This document shows positions 12,960-25,400 of a DNA stretch of 64,000 bases, in pieces. Position numbers and translations under genes: made by a program. The stretch is taken from positions 3,084,516-3,148,515 of the forward strand of contig CM024175.1 in NCBI GenBank assembly GCA_013433145.1, given 5' to 3'. The stretch is from Ascaris suum (lineage: Eukaryota > Nematoda > Chromadorea > Rhabditida > Ascarididae). A model generated the notes under the pieces. It worked only from the letters and a program-made list of their open reading frames with translations, was not told the origin of the DNA and did no database searches. The first letter of the stretch is position 1. Every line of letters begins with the position of its first letter.

Positions 12960-13825
12960 CTGAAGTTAAAATGACGTCATCCGCATAAATGGTTTGTCAA
13001 GCAAGCTGGCCAATACGAACCATTTGGCAAAGTAGGCGTAGTATCGCATGGTTGGTTCAGTTGGCGTATGCGCAAGTGTCGGTTGACCGGATAGGAGAAA
13101 GTGGTGGAAGGTAAAATATATGGTTTTTTAGGTTGCTGCAGGTTGTTTACAATCCGTGAATCAATCCGAAATTCGGCATATGTACCATCCTAGAGTGAGG
13201 GCTGAGGGCTGGACAATAAAAAGGTGCAATGGGATACCAAATACTTTTGCACAATATTTGCGTGAATGATCAGATGACTTCCAACGTGAATTCAGTGTTG
13301 TTATGTTTCATTATTGGTTCACATTTGTGGAACCGGTAGCCCAGCAATGGGAAATGCAAACGCACGTAGCGGTCGCCTAATCTTGGACGCTCCAGAGGGT
13401 ATAGATTATATGCAAGAGGTTTCTCAACCTTATTTCTGACAGCTGTTAGGTTCAAACCGTCAGGCCGAAACGGCAGGCGCGCAAACGTCTACAGACAGAT
13501 AGGCTCTTACAGGGAAATAAGCACATAGGCAACAGTGGCAGGATAAAAACTTGTGCACACAGGAACAGAAAACAACTTGTTATGAGCATCGCAAGCGCGA
13601 ATTCGGAGAAGCACGCAGGAAGTGAATAATAAAATCACCAAAGCATCCCATAAAGAACCACATAACTTCAAATCAAAGCCCTTCAAATGCGGTTCCCGTG
13701 GAAAACAAAATTGGAATCCATATCGAGAAGAAATCCTAACCAACGTCCTTATACTTAACCAACATCATCCGCAGCCATCTCAGTTGATCGTCGACGCGAT
13801 GATTGAACAGAAATTACTTCCTCTT
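12960..13825. other. No gene recognised
   Basis: The stretch between the Ly6-like exon and the minus-strand solo LTR holds no feature I can support. The frame at 13622-14017 runs into the LTR and is not a gene. Confidence 0.4.
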
Positions 13826-14183
13826 TGTAACTCTGGTGGCGAAGACGAGAAAAGGGAGGCCGAGTTTAATGTAAGGGACACGGGGATAGTCGAGGTGGTT
13901 TACTGGGGAGCAGAAGAGCTCCCAAAAAACAATAGAGACGGCGAGAGGCGAGAGGTACCAAGAAGGGCTGCAGATCGGGAAGTTGTCGACTGGAGAAGAC
14001 TAACTCAGAATGGCTGAAGCCCGACTTATATTGGCCTCAGGTAGACCAAAAGGACCTAAGTTGATCATTGGCACTGGGCGAAGAACAACGAACGAGCAAA
14101 ATGATCACTGCAATGTTAGATCACAAATAGATTCAGATCACAAGTAGATATCTTGGGTTGGCTATTCAGCACCACACCCAACA
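13826..14183 (-). mobile_element. Solo LTR, unknown family, minus orientation
   Basis: Inverted counterpart of 10329-10702. Read on the minus strand it begins TGTTGGGTG at 14183 and ends GTTACA at 13826, about 358 bases, giving TG...CA ends. The same TATA-like motif and initiator region are present. The five bases on either side do not match each other, so no target duplication is visible. It ends about 120 bases before the BEL/Pao 5' LTR, which has an unrelated sequence. Confidence 0.55.
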
Positions 14184-14305
14184 AACGCATTGCAAATCTG
14201 CTACATAATTTTTGGATTTAACATCGAATGAGTTATGCCATTAGATCGAAAGAAACGAATATAACATATATTTTGTATAATATTTAAATAAATGATTATA
14301 GCAGT

Positions 14306-14562
14306 TGTGTCGAAGCAATCTTCGATGCATATTTATGAAACCGCAAGTCAAAACAACGTGACTAAGACTTGAAAATTCTCACAACACACTTTACAACGCG
14401 CTAAACGACAATATCCATCAAGATTAAGAGCAAAGGACGACTCAATAGACATGGGAACGACGATCTAAAGCGACCTATAAAAGCGAAGCGACAATCCAAT
14501 CAGGTAGTCGAACGGACACCGGGAAAAGCCCAACGAATCTCGTGCGGCCAACTTGGTACGTT
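14306..14562 (+). repeat. 5' LTR of the BEL/Pao element
   Basis: Starts TGTGTCGAAGCAATCTTCG and matches the 3' LTR and the solo LTR at 48172-48427 along nearly its whole length. Compared with the 3' LTR it seems to lack about 30 bases between CTCGTGCGGC and TTGGTACGTT, and it differs by several single-base gaps. A CCTATAAAAGCGAAG box at about 14474 is the likely core promoter. The exact 3' end is uncertain. Confidence 0.75.
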
Positions 14563-15029
14563 GCCGCTTTGAGCGACAACTCGGATTCTTCTCCATCGAC
14601 GTTATTTCCTGTTCCTACTCAACTCCTTACAATGGCCCCTTTGGCACCCTAAAAGAGTGCGCATATTACACCTCGCGATTCAACACCGTCCTTCGGACTG
14701 TGAGCCTTTACACAAAGCCGCGGAATCTCACTTCGCTTTCAGCTTGACCCAGTCAGTCGACTTCTACACAAATTGAATCCATACAACTTGCCGACGTTCT
14801 GCCTTAACAACTTCGGTCTCTCGGAGTTCAACTTGACAGTTGATATTTCTATGATGACTTGGTAGCGTTATTGCAAGTTTCACCACGCCGACGATCCCGA
14901 CCAAGTCCTTGCGGAACAGCAAGCGTTTCCAGCAGATGAACGAAGCCCCTGATGGCCTCCGAAGTATGCTCAATCAACTTCGCATAACGATTCAAAAATT
15001 GGAGTTCTCGATCAGGATCTAGGCGAAAT

Positions 15030-16290
15030 GCTTGCCTCGTCTCGGCACCACGCATGCACCACACCACCACTTGGCTCATCTCGGGATCCCTCGGACAGCA
15101 ATCAACAACTCAACAAACGTCGCCAATTCACCTTCGCCAAGTAATGTGACGCTCCAAGCAACGTGCACCTCCCTAACTTCAGCTACCTATTTCGATGGCA
15201 AACCATACGAATGGTTCGAATTTTTGGGAATTATTCGAAGCCACTGTCGATCGCAGCTCCTTGAGCGATGTGGAAAAACTCGCGTATCTTATTAGCTGTC
15301 TCGCGGGAAAGCAAAGGACGTCGCCGCAGGACACACGACGGGGGTGAAACTTTCACCACTCGTCACAGCACTACGCACTCAGTTCGGCAATAAGGATGCG
15401 CTAAAGCCGTCAACTTGTTAGAATTTGCGTACAATCCGTCTCCTAGTCATAATGGACCCGAATCTATTACGATTCTATAACGATGCTTTCGAATTATTCA
15501 CCACATGCAAATTGCCGATATTGACCCTGAACAACATCAAGTTCTCTTCACTTTGGAAAGAATGTATTCTGAACCCTACTCGAATTCTCATGAATCCGAA
15601 AAACAACAGTTGTTCGCGTTATTCAATAGCGACTTCCGAGTAATCTTACTAAACGTCGCTCAGATGTCATGTCAGTACAGCCGTTACAATACAACATCAC
15701 CTTCTGATCAGTCAGTTTCGGTTCCAACAGAAACAGCGAATCGAACAATGCCAGTCGGGACAAGTTCAAGTTTAAACGAACTATTCCTCAGTATGAGTAT
15801 TCGACTAACCGAAAAGATGCATCAGTTCGCTACCGACAGCAACGAAGAACAAATTCCTCACTCGTATTCACAGGATTATCTCAGGGAAAGGATTCCCACA
15901 TAAAAACGACTCAAACCAACACAGCATTTCCACGGCCGTAAGCGACAACAAACTCCGACAACGCCATGTGCTTTCTGCAATAATCTCCATTGGCACAGAG
16001 AGTGTCCCTGTTATTTTACGCCGGAACAGCGTCGGTCTCGCGCAGCAGAGTTGCCTTTTTTTTCGGTGCCTCAAACCGGATCATCAGTTTTAAAGAATGC
16101 TCGCGAAACAACAAATGCAATGTGTGGTGGAGTTCACAAACGCTTCTTTGCCTCAAAAAGTACATGCTCCACGAAACCGATGCAAATTCATGCTGGCCGC
16201 GTTGAACGATTAAAGAATCGCCGGAACCATCAACAGCTCTATCCGCAATGGCGACAGTTACGCCCAATACGAAAAGGCACCAGTAGCTTA
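15030..16290 (+). pseudogene. gag-like region with zinc knuckle (BEL/Pao)
   Basis: The segment near 15180 encodes YFDGKPYEWFEF followed, after a frame change, by residues typical of the DUF1759 domain of BEL/Pao gag proteins. At 15963-16005 another frame encodes CAFCNNLHWHREC, a CX2CX3HX4C zinc knuckle of the kind that binds element RNA. The open segments 15505-15903 and 16051-16899 are parts of this and the protease region in alternating frames. The product would be the particle protein. As it stands the frame is broken at least three times. Confidence 0.7.
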
Positions 16291-16740
16291 CTCTTTGGCC
16301 AAACAGCAAGGGTCTATAATCCTTATTCCCTCAGTCAACGAAGACGCAATAGTTTTCATCGACCAAGGAAGCCAAGGATCATTTATCACGGAACGCCTTG
16401 CGGCTGCCCTTGGACTAAAGCACAATCAAAGCAGTCCACTCATCATTCACGGTGTAGGAGATATGGTAGGGCAATCACTTCAAAAGCGAACACGTTTCGA
16501 GTGGCATTCGACTACAAGATGAACCCGTCATCAGTTCGAAGCATACACGTTGCGCGAGTAAACGACCAAATTCCTTCATGCGCATATTCCTTATCAGACT
16601 TACCAAAATTATGGGAAAATCAGTCCGATGAGCTTCCCGTTTCCCCTTATGAGGATGAACGCGATATCCTCATCGGGTGTAACTTCATCTCGACAATTGG
16701 CCGCGAGCGATCAAGCGTCTACGATCCAACTTCACATTGT
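16291..16740 (+). pseudogene. Retroviral-type aspartic protease region (BEL/Pao)
   Basis: The frame at 16295-16522 encodes IVFIDQGSQGSFITERLAAA. This matches the active-site region of BEL/Pao proteases (DUF1758), where a D-x-G-S motif carries the catalytic aspartate. A different frame at about 16660-16700 encodes DILIGCNFI, corresponding to the conserved C-terminal LIG motif of the same domain. The frame change between the two disrupts the domain. Confidence 0.7.
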
Positions 16741-16859
16741 ATGATTCAGAACTTGGTCCACTCATTGGAGGTGCTGGAATGGTCAAACGCCAAATATCGC
16801 AAACACAAATTTATCCGCGGCAGTGCTTTTTGGTTGGTAATGCCCAACTTTCAGTCGAG

Positions 16860-18320
16860 CAACTGTGGTCCCTCGATACCCTGGCATCGACCTACCTGAT
16901 GAATCTATTGAGACGACGAAAGAGCACTACACGCCTTTAAGAAGTCTATCAGACGACTTCCGAATGGTCGCTACAGCGTTCGTGGGCCGTGGAAGAGTGC
17001 TCATCCACGTCTGGTTACCAATTACGGTCTTTGTGTTGGACGACTGCAATCTCTGTACGCTCCTTATCCAGACAGCCAGAACGACTACGTCTCTACGATG
17101 AAACTATTCAGCATAACTTGAAGCAGGCATTATCGAACGCGCTATTTTAGTGCAACTGGCCCTCTTGTCCACTATATTCCTCATCAACGGTATGGAACGA
17201 ACAAAAGAAGAAATTGCGCATCGTCTACGACGCGAGTGCAGCGCCCCGGCCGGACAAGCTCTGAACGACAATCTACTACGCGGACCTGTATTCTTTCCAG
17301 ACCTGGTTGGTCAACTTCTTCGCTTACGTCAGCTTGTTATTGCTCTCGTAGCAGATGTGGAAAAAGCATTCTTACAAATTGAGCTGAATACAACAGATAG
17401 AGACGTCGCTAGGTTTCTTTGGGTGGATAACCGACAGAACCCATCGGGCCCAAAATCCGATCATCACCTATCGCTTCACCAGAGTGTTTTTCGGAGCAGT
17501 GAGCTCTCCATTCTTACTCGCAGCTACCATTAAGCATCATTTACAAAGTGCAAAATTCTCTGTGGGTTCACGCTTAGCTGACAATATCTATGTCGATAAC
17601 GTATTGCTTGCTGCTAATTCTGAATTGGAAGCAATTACGGCTTACCGAGAAGCCAAAGAAAATGTTTGCGGACGCGTGCATGAATCTCCGAGACTTTCGG
17701 TCAAACAGTGCAAAGTAAATGGCCATGTTAGCACCGGAGGATCGTTACAATAAAACTCAATCAAGGTGCTAGGTGAATTTGGGATACAGTGAAAGTTACG
17801 ATCAAAATGAAAACGCGTGGTCCACCAGTGGCCCTCTCAGCAACGATCACTTCTTCAGTTTATCGCCCAAAATTTGACCGTTGGGATACTTATCACCAAT
17901 AATTCTCCCATTCAAAATACTACTTCAAGATATTACTAAAAGGGATCAGAGTGGGATGAGAAGTGGCCGACCGCACGTTCAAAAAAGGAATTATCTCAAG
18001 GAAAACTGGGCCATGCTATCTTTCGAATTACCAGCGTTTACCGAGTGGCCCACTCCAGCTCCACGTGTTTGCTGATGCTTCTAAACCGCGCATATTCTAG
18101 CGTTGCATATGCGAAGGGAACGACAAAAATCGTTCTACTTTACGCAAAATCTCGGTTGTGCCCCTTAAAGGACTGACAATTCCACGCTTGGACTATTAGC
18201 CGTGCTGATAAGTCTCCGTATTATAAATTTCTTAACCCAGCAACTTAATCTCGGAGATATTCCACGAACTATATTGGAGCGACAGTAAGTGTGCTCTTGC
18301 ATGGATAGATCGCCACCCAC
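16860..18320 (+). pseudogene. Reverse transcriptase and RNase H region (BEL/Pao)
   Basis: Motifs in order: VYDASA at about 17230 (by frame change), ALNDNLLRGP, ALVADVEKAFLQIEL with its first catalytic aspartate at about 17360, FFGAVSSPFLLAATIKHHL at about 17487, and IYVDNVLLAA at about 17590. The last replaces the usual YVDD with YVDN, a form I recall as seen in some BEL/Pao elements. RNase H is suggested by FADASKP at about 18065 and AKSRLCPLKGLTIPRLDY at about 18150. Frame changes separate almost every pair of motifs. Confidence 0.75.
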
Positions 18321-18779
18321 TGAAAAACTTCCGGCTTCGTTCAAAATCGACTAATGAAATCAAGAAAACGACAGATGTCAACTATGGATATGTTACGACA
18401 GAGGACTAATTCCTGCAGACTCCGCTTCCAGAGGCCGCAACACCCGAAACCTTGGCTGACGAACAGAAATGGTGGCAAGGACCTTCGTGGCTTGCAACAG
18501 TGAGGACAATTGCCAAAACATTCCCATCGCTACCAACTTATGACATAGCCTAATCCGAAGAACCGCTTGCAAATAGCTGAAAATCTTTCCACTCAAGTGG
18601 CAAGAGCTACTCTACTCCCGCCAACAGAATCATTTACGTTTATCGATATGGATCGATTCAGTAGTTGGACTGGCTCGTAGGAAGTAACCACAATGGCGCT
18701 TCGCTTCCTTCGCGATCATAAATCACCACCTACGTGGTTCAAAAATTTCTCAACCAAGGTCCAATCACTGCTCAGGACC

Positions 18780-20030
18780 ACTTTATCGCTCGGCAATTGT
18801 CTCCTGCGTCAGGCTCAAGGTAACTCACTATCCACTGAAGGATATTATTCGATGGGATCTTCGCAAAGATGAAACTGGCCTGTGGCGTTGTGGCGGTCGC
18901 CTCTCGGAGACTGTCATACCGCGCTCCGAGCAGTACCCTATCTTTTTACCCCAAACTCATCGACTTACACAATTACTCATCCGTGAGCATAAGTCCATTT
19001 TTCATGGTGGAGCCAGCAACCTTGTACGGCCTTCGCCAACACTTTTTGGATACCTCATGACGCCGTGCCAGTCAGACTCGTCATACTAACACTGCTTACA
19101 ATGTCGACGTTGGAAAGGCAAAGCCGTTTGCCCTTCCGCCTATGCCACCTCTTCCAGTGCACGAGTACAGCCCGCACCCCCCCCCGGTTTTCGACTGTAC
19201 TGGTATTGACCTACTAGGACCTATACGGTGTTTCCTCAGAAAACTGGAGCTTCGAAGCGGTGATAGCCTTATTTACGTGTTTAGTAACACGCGCGGTGCA
19301 CCTAGAAATCGCCGAGATTTTCAGCCGTCAGCCTGGTAGAATGTCTGCGACGCTTCATAGCACGGCGGGGCTCCACGAGAAATAATCTCCGACATGGCAC
19401 CAACATGATACTCACGGCAAAAAGTTTGAAGGACATACCGGATGCATGCTCAGTAAAATGGACCTTTATCACCGCATTCGCACCCTGGAAAGGAGGAGTT
19501 TATGAACGACTGGTGGGATTAACAAAAACATGTCTTCGTCGTCGGTAGGACGCCGTCTGCTAAGCGAGGAGAACTTGAACATTAGCTGCCGAAGTGAGGC
19601 AGTTCTTAATGAGAGGCCGATAACATACGTTGAAAAGTGACGATATTCCAAGTCATTCGACCCATCGACTACTTGCGTCCTAGAGCACATTTATCGGTCA
19701 CGTTGAAAGAACAAATGAGGACCCGGAGTTCAACCCACAACCTCCAATACACGACAGCAGCTTCTCGAGCAATGGAGTAAAGCTCAGGAATGCCGGAATA
19801 AATTTTGGGAAATTTGGTTCTCGTGAATATCTTCAGCTCCTCCGAGAACGCGACCCGCGTTTCCACAAAGGACGCGACTTCAAGAGCATCGAATTCCTCG
19901 AGTAGGAGAAATTGTTCTTCTTAGCGAATACAACCGCTCCTCGGGCTTTTTCTGGCGCCTGGCAAAAAGTCGTTGAGGTCCCAATTGGATCAAGACAACA
20001 GGTACGAACTGCTCGAGTCAAATGTTCCTC
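18780..20030 (+). pseudogene. Integrase region with DUF5641 tail (BEL/Pao)
   Basis: The histidines and cysteines of an HHCC zinc-binding domain can be followed from about 18960 (HRLTQLLIREHKSIFHGGAS) to 19110 (CLQCRRW). FDCTGIDLLGP at about 19190 contains the first aspartate of the DDE catalytic triad in its usual context. At 19895-20030, a segment with EYNRSSGFFWRLAK and RTARVKCSSGR matches the DUF5641 domain that ends BEL/Pao polyproteins. Several frame changes and stops break it. Confidence 0.7.
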
Positions 20031-20229
20031 AGGTCGTACCTTCTACGCACTATTGCACAACTGAACCCTCTCGAAGTATCGTCGGTGAAACTGAACAAAC
20101 AGAAGTCAGCCCGGGACAAACTCCCCGTTTACGCAATTCTGATAAGAATGCCGACGATCCACAGCCTGCCCTCATTACCAGAAGAATTACGCGAAGTATG
20201 ACGCGTAGTCACAACTGCAACCACCAATG

Positions 20230-22136
20230 CAGCGTGCTACGTTAAGCTTTATCCTAAAGCATCATTTTCTTGCTAACGCTTCTGACTGTGATTCGGACTT
20301 CACGAGTCGCATCAATGCAAGTACAAATCTGTCCTTATCAACACTCTGGGGTGTTTGTTCGACTTCCCCGATCAATCAATTGTACCGCACGAGCGCTGGA
20401 CCGTTGGACGACAACATCGTGTAGCACTCTATCAAAGGCGACTCGTACGGTTAAACGCTACCTACTGCTCTCAGCTTACGCGAACAGTTTGCACATGGGC
20501 ATTTCTCCGCTGGAGTCTACAAGTAGTCAACGACACTTACTCTATGCATAATGTTCCTCTCACTGACTGCCAACAGATGCAACGAGAAAAAACGATTAGG
20601 GCACATATTCTTCAACAATCAGATCTAGCGCCACAAATGGACGACTGCATATCGGTGCAATACTCCTATGGATTTTTTTTTTTCGGTGAACGTGCGAATC
20701 AACCCACTAACTACTCATGGAATATGGAGAAGCAATTCTTTTTGACGGCAGCAACCTTCTTACTGAGTTCACACACGAACGGTGGCTGCATGCCTCGCAA
20801 AACCACTGGTTTCACACCTCATGAAACAATCATTTGGGGACTATGCTGAGTTTCAGCACCGCTGCCATTACAGTACAAAGGCACATACATGGCGCAGGTG
20901 TCAGCTGACGAAGTATTTATCCACTCCCTCCAGACAGCTTTCATCCGGACAACGGCGTACCGAATCTCGCGGACACATGTGGAATTGCCCATCCAGTTCT
21001 CATGGTGAACGATGTCATCATTTCATTTGTCACAAAAATAATGATCACGACAAGATAAAAGATAGTCGAACGACGGGGGTAGACCGCTCTCATAGAACGT
21101 GTCGAAAACCAACCGGACCAAATCAATGCGCGATTACAATACTCTACGACGTACCAGGCTCGACGCAAACGCAATTACAGTGGTGTATCAGCAGAAACGA
21201 GTTCACTAGCCTAGTACAGTGGTCAGCATCTCGGATCCAAGAGCGGCGGCACGATTTTGCCAATAGAACGGATGTCTCTGCTCGATAGTAGGAGACACTC
21301 TACTAGTTTCGAAATGTCAAAAAAACGGAAGCTACCGAAGTCCACGAGAACCTTCAACGTGGCGGGAATGTTTTGAATGGCTTCCGGTCACAATCGGTCT
21401 CAAACGGCCGCCTTTGTCATACCACATACTTACGATGTCGTTCTCAGCTCATGGGAAAGCACCATGTCCCTGGAAAGGGCCTCTAACACACTCAAAACGA
21501 TGGACTGCAGTAAGTCTCTATTCCGTTCCGGGTCAGCCCCCCACTCATCTTCATGCAAAGCATTCAACGGACATTTCAAATCCAAACTGCTTCAGCTCGC
21601 TGTAGACCGCCTTGGAACTGCGCAATTTCAAGACCCGGGATTATATTCAACAAAAAAGGTGGCAAAAAATCGGAGTTCAGCAGAGAGCTAATTCATGAAC
21701 TAGGTCACGAGATAGAAACAACAACCGAAGATATTGTAAATGCACACGATTCCATCACCAACCAATGGAAATGGCTTACCGCAAGGCGGAGCAATCCTAC
21801 TAACTCACTATTCTTGCAGTTACCCTAGTGATAAAATGCCGACATATAGGATACGACAAGCGGAATCCTAACGTGGTGATGGTCAAGCTAACCGACATTC
21901 AAACTACGGGAGCCCCAATCTAACTGCAACGAAATCACGTTCTTCTCAATCGATTCCCAAATTTCGACTCCGTGTCTCATCAAGGTCAATCTCAAACACC
22001 CAGTTCTGAACGGAAATCTATACGCATTAAAAATGCCTGCACGGAAAACGCAACGAACAAAAGACGAACGAAACGTCGACAGTAGTCACTTTACGTCAAG
22101 CAGTGCAGCCGGCAACTAACAAGAATATCGGCGGGA
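20230..22136 (+). pseudogene. Extra 3' coding-like region, possibly envelope-like
   Basis: Between the integrase tail and the 3' LTR lie about 1.9 kb that the gag-pol model does not explain. Open segments at 20355-20849 and 20782-21288 are rich in cysteines and N-glycosylation motifs (NATYCSQ, NDTYS, NYSWN). Some nematode BEL/Pao elements carry an extra envelope-like gene in this position, so an envelope-like glycoprotein is a reasonable reading. I see no fusion peptide or clear membrane anchor, and frames are broken. It could also be unrelated inserted DNA. Confidence 0.4.
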
Positions 22137-22424
22137 GTGACGAAGCAATCTTCGATGCATACTTTATGAAACCGCAAGTCAAAACAACGTGGACTAAGAC
22201 TTGAAACATTCTCACAACACACTTTACAAAGCGCTAAACGACAATATCCCCATCAAGATTAAGAGCAAAGGACGACTCAATAGACATGGGAACGACGAAT
22301 CTAAGCGACCCTATAAAAGCGAAGCGACAATCCAATCAGGGGACAGTCGTCGAACGGACACCGGAGAAGCAACGCTTCTCGTGCGGCACAACAAGTTTGC
22401 AAGACGGATATGTCATTGGTACGT
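22137..22424 (+). repeat. 3' LTR of the BEL/Pao element
   Basis: Matches the 5' LTR from GACGAAGCAATCTTCG through the CCCTATAAAAGCGAAG promoter box to about TTGGTACGTT. It has lost a few bases at its very start (GTGACG against GTGTCG). It retains a stretch missing from the 5' copy, so the two LTRs are not identical and the insertion is not recent unless the differences are sequencing errors. Confidence 0.75.
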
Positions 22425-25400
22425 TTTTGTTATCGGTTCATTTTTTACTATTGCTTTGTTCATATTTACTATATATACACGACGACAAGTTCGATTTGAT
22501 GAGAACGAGCGAACACAGAGCCCAATTATTCTGGCGAAAGCGATGGAAAGGAAATAGCATACTTAACCAACATCGATATAGAAAAGTAAAAAAAAAAAAA
22601 AAAGAACAAGGAAAACGTGACCAACCAACGAAGGAAATATACAGAAAGGTAGAAAGAGAAAATAAAAAAAAGAAACAACGTGACCAAAATCGATAATTCA
22701 ATGAGGCACTTCAATTGTGGACTCAGCTTCAACAGGTACCAAGTTGAATTGGCCGAACCGTGGACGCACACATACACACGCATAAGATACGACATCTTTG
22801 TCACACCACGTCCAAAAATACACTTGCGGGAGGCGTTAAACTTTAGTGTTTTCTAGGAAGTTTACATAGGACGGTTTGTAAATTTATATTAAAAAAATTT
22901 ATTCCCTAGAAAGCTAGTAATTTGTTCACTAGAACTCTGAGTGCGGTATTTTGCACTTTCGTTATTTTACGATAATTTATGGGTTCGAACCGCATTCGCG
23001 AATGGTATTTTCATGTGCATCAAACAATGTTGCTCATCTAAAACACAGCAGAATGGCTTTGGCAAAAAGCGCTAAGCACGTCAGCGATTTATGGAAACTG
23101 ATGAGTTTGGTAAGAAGGATTAATGAGCGCAGATTATTCAGTTTGTTTGGAACGCTTTCGGATTTGTTATTCTAGAGCGTAATGTTTATTTCTTCTCGAA
23201 ATTTATGTTTCGAATGCAGCTGTCATTAGATGGTGCGATAGTGGGTAGCAATGTAAATGCGATCCAGATGAAACATGTTGCAAACAGTCAGCGAGGATGA
23301 ATTTAAAAGAAAATTAAGGTTCCCCTGAGAAAAAACCCTCTAATTCGATGTACCCTCCTTTCAAATTCTTTCTTACTCACTTCATAGAACTCTGTTGTTC
23401 TTTCCGTGCGCGCGCAGATTTCATTGGTGCTGCGCCTCTGCTAGATTGATCGTCCATCCTTTTAGATATTATAATACTTATTAATTGGGATGTAACAACT
23501 CGCTTTCATCGGATCCACTCACTTGAAAGCTTTATTAAGAAAATTTAGTCTCATCTATTGGCATACAAATGTCAGGTCCATGGAGCACCTAAAAATGCTA
23601 ACCGGGATAATAAATCCCTTCCACAAGATTCTATGATGTATTAGCGTGCAATAATCTCTTGCTTTTTCATGCTTTCCTCAGTGAAAACGAAACCAGAAAT
23701 GCTGAATATTTAGCTGTTAGCGTGTAGAACGTAAAAATCATTCGAAATTGAAGTTTGTACATTGAGTGACGCATACTGTTTAGTGATTTCGGGAAATAAC
23801 TGTTGTAACTTACAGAGTAAAAACGTGAATTTCAAAATTTAACGGTTGTGTTCAAATGTCAATATTTAGGTCAGAAAGGTTGATACATGCAGGTTGATTT
23901 GAAGAATCTGAAGAAAACAGTTTAGGTCTATAAATCATTACAGCTATAAGTGTATATATTGAACCACATGAAAAGTTGCATGAAATTTTCCCTGTTTGTT
24001 CGATTCAGAAGGAAGTTCTTGATACTCTAGTCAGCGCATCAGCTGTAACATGAGCAATCAAAGAGCATTGTCTAATTCCCGAATTCTTCATGGTAACGGC
24101 GAACGTTTGTTAGAGAATGTTCTCGACACCATTCGAATCTATGCTTTCTTGTCAAATCGTAGAAGCAGCTCTATCATGGAAATTTGATCGATATTTTTGA
24201 GCATCTATTTTCATTGTGACCAAAGAAACTCAATGGATAGAATGACCAATTGAATATATGAAAAAACCCAACACCTTATGACAATCATAACGCAATAGAG
24301 GAGCAAGCACTGCAAAATTCTCACATATGCACGTATCAATGCTGCACACCTGGATGCACAATTTTTGGAAAAAGGCTTATGCGCCAAATCACTTCTATAT
24401 CACGTTTATTCAGCTATTACATCAATACAACGTCACTTTATTATCATTGGAGAACAGCACAATACATACATCAAAAATAACTGTGAGATTATTAATTGAA
24501 GGTTTTTTAGTTGATTTCTTTAAAATTTTCCAGACCAGGCATTTTGAGTCGTTTAGCCATTTTATAGAGTGCCTTATAGTCATCAATAGTTCCATCTAGA
24601 AGCGCTTAGTTTCTCCCTCTCGCTGAAACCTTTCTCATCTGGTGACTTTTATTGCAGAAATCTGTGCTGAACAGCATAACGTCCCTTTACGCATTGTTCG
24701 TCCTCGGCCTCTGTATGGGGCATTAGCAGCGCACCATTCTTAGGTGGACGTTAGCCGTCGTAATTGCTAATTTTCCGTGCGAAGACACATTTGCTATGGC
24801 GGACATCGTTGAATTAGCTTCGGCTAACACCTAAAAATTATGAAAAATTGGTTCTCAGATTGTGCGATGTCTTAAAGGTCCTCCCATAATGCCATACTCT
24901 TAAGATGTGCTGGTTTGCCCCATTGTGGTCAGTCGAAAATTGGTGGGCTCTCCTTCTGTTCGTTCTTCATTGCTAAGAGTTGTCGGTATTAAGGGGGTCT
25001 TACTGTTCATGTTTTTCAAACTTGCTACATTTTGCTGGAATATCTCAACGTTTTTATTTAAAAAATAGCAATTTTCTTCTGAGTTTGTTGATTGAAATAT
25101 AATTATTACGCTGAATGGATTTTGAGTAGTAGAGCGAAATTGCTTTTGCTGACTTCAAAAGATGGATTTCATGGCATCATTTCGCAGGCGGGTTGGAAAT
25201 TCCTAGCGATTGTTGTTGGCGGTGTTCTGTTGAGTGTCTTGAGGTTGTCATTGAGGACAAAATTTAAAATGTTCAACCCACGTTATAGCAAAATCATATA
25301 GGAAAATAAACAAAAGCTGAAAGAGCAGAAGATAATAAAACAAAAAAAACGTCAGTCTTCATAGAATGGGCCATGTCCTCGTATCGTAAGCCTATTCAAT

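Larger units (their letters stand above)
14306..22424 (+). mobile_element. BEL/Pao LTR retrotransposon, multiply frameshifted
   Basis: About 8.1 kb flanked by direct repeats (14306-14562 and 22137-22424). Between them, in order, are fragments of a DUF1759-type gag domain, a zinc knuckle, an aspartic protease, reverse transcriptase, RNase H, an integrase with its C-terminal DUF5641 part, and a further 1.9 kb of coding-like sequence. This order is that of BEL/Pao elements, which are common in nematodes. No frame is continuous for more than about 850 bases, so the element as given cannot encode its polyprotein. Some breaks may be sequencing indels. A solo LTR of the same family lies at 48172-48427. 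Confidence 0.85.

Noticed and set aside
16016..16309. Minus-strand frame inside the retrotransposon gag/protease region
   Set aside because: Shadow of the plus-strand element coding, as are other minus frames between 15.8 and 21.2 kb.
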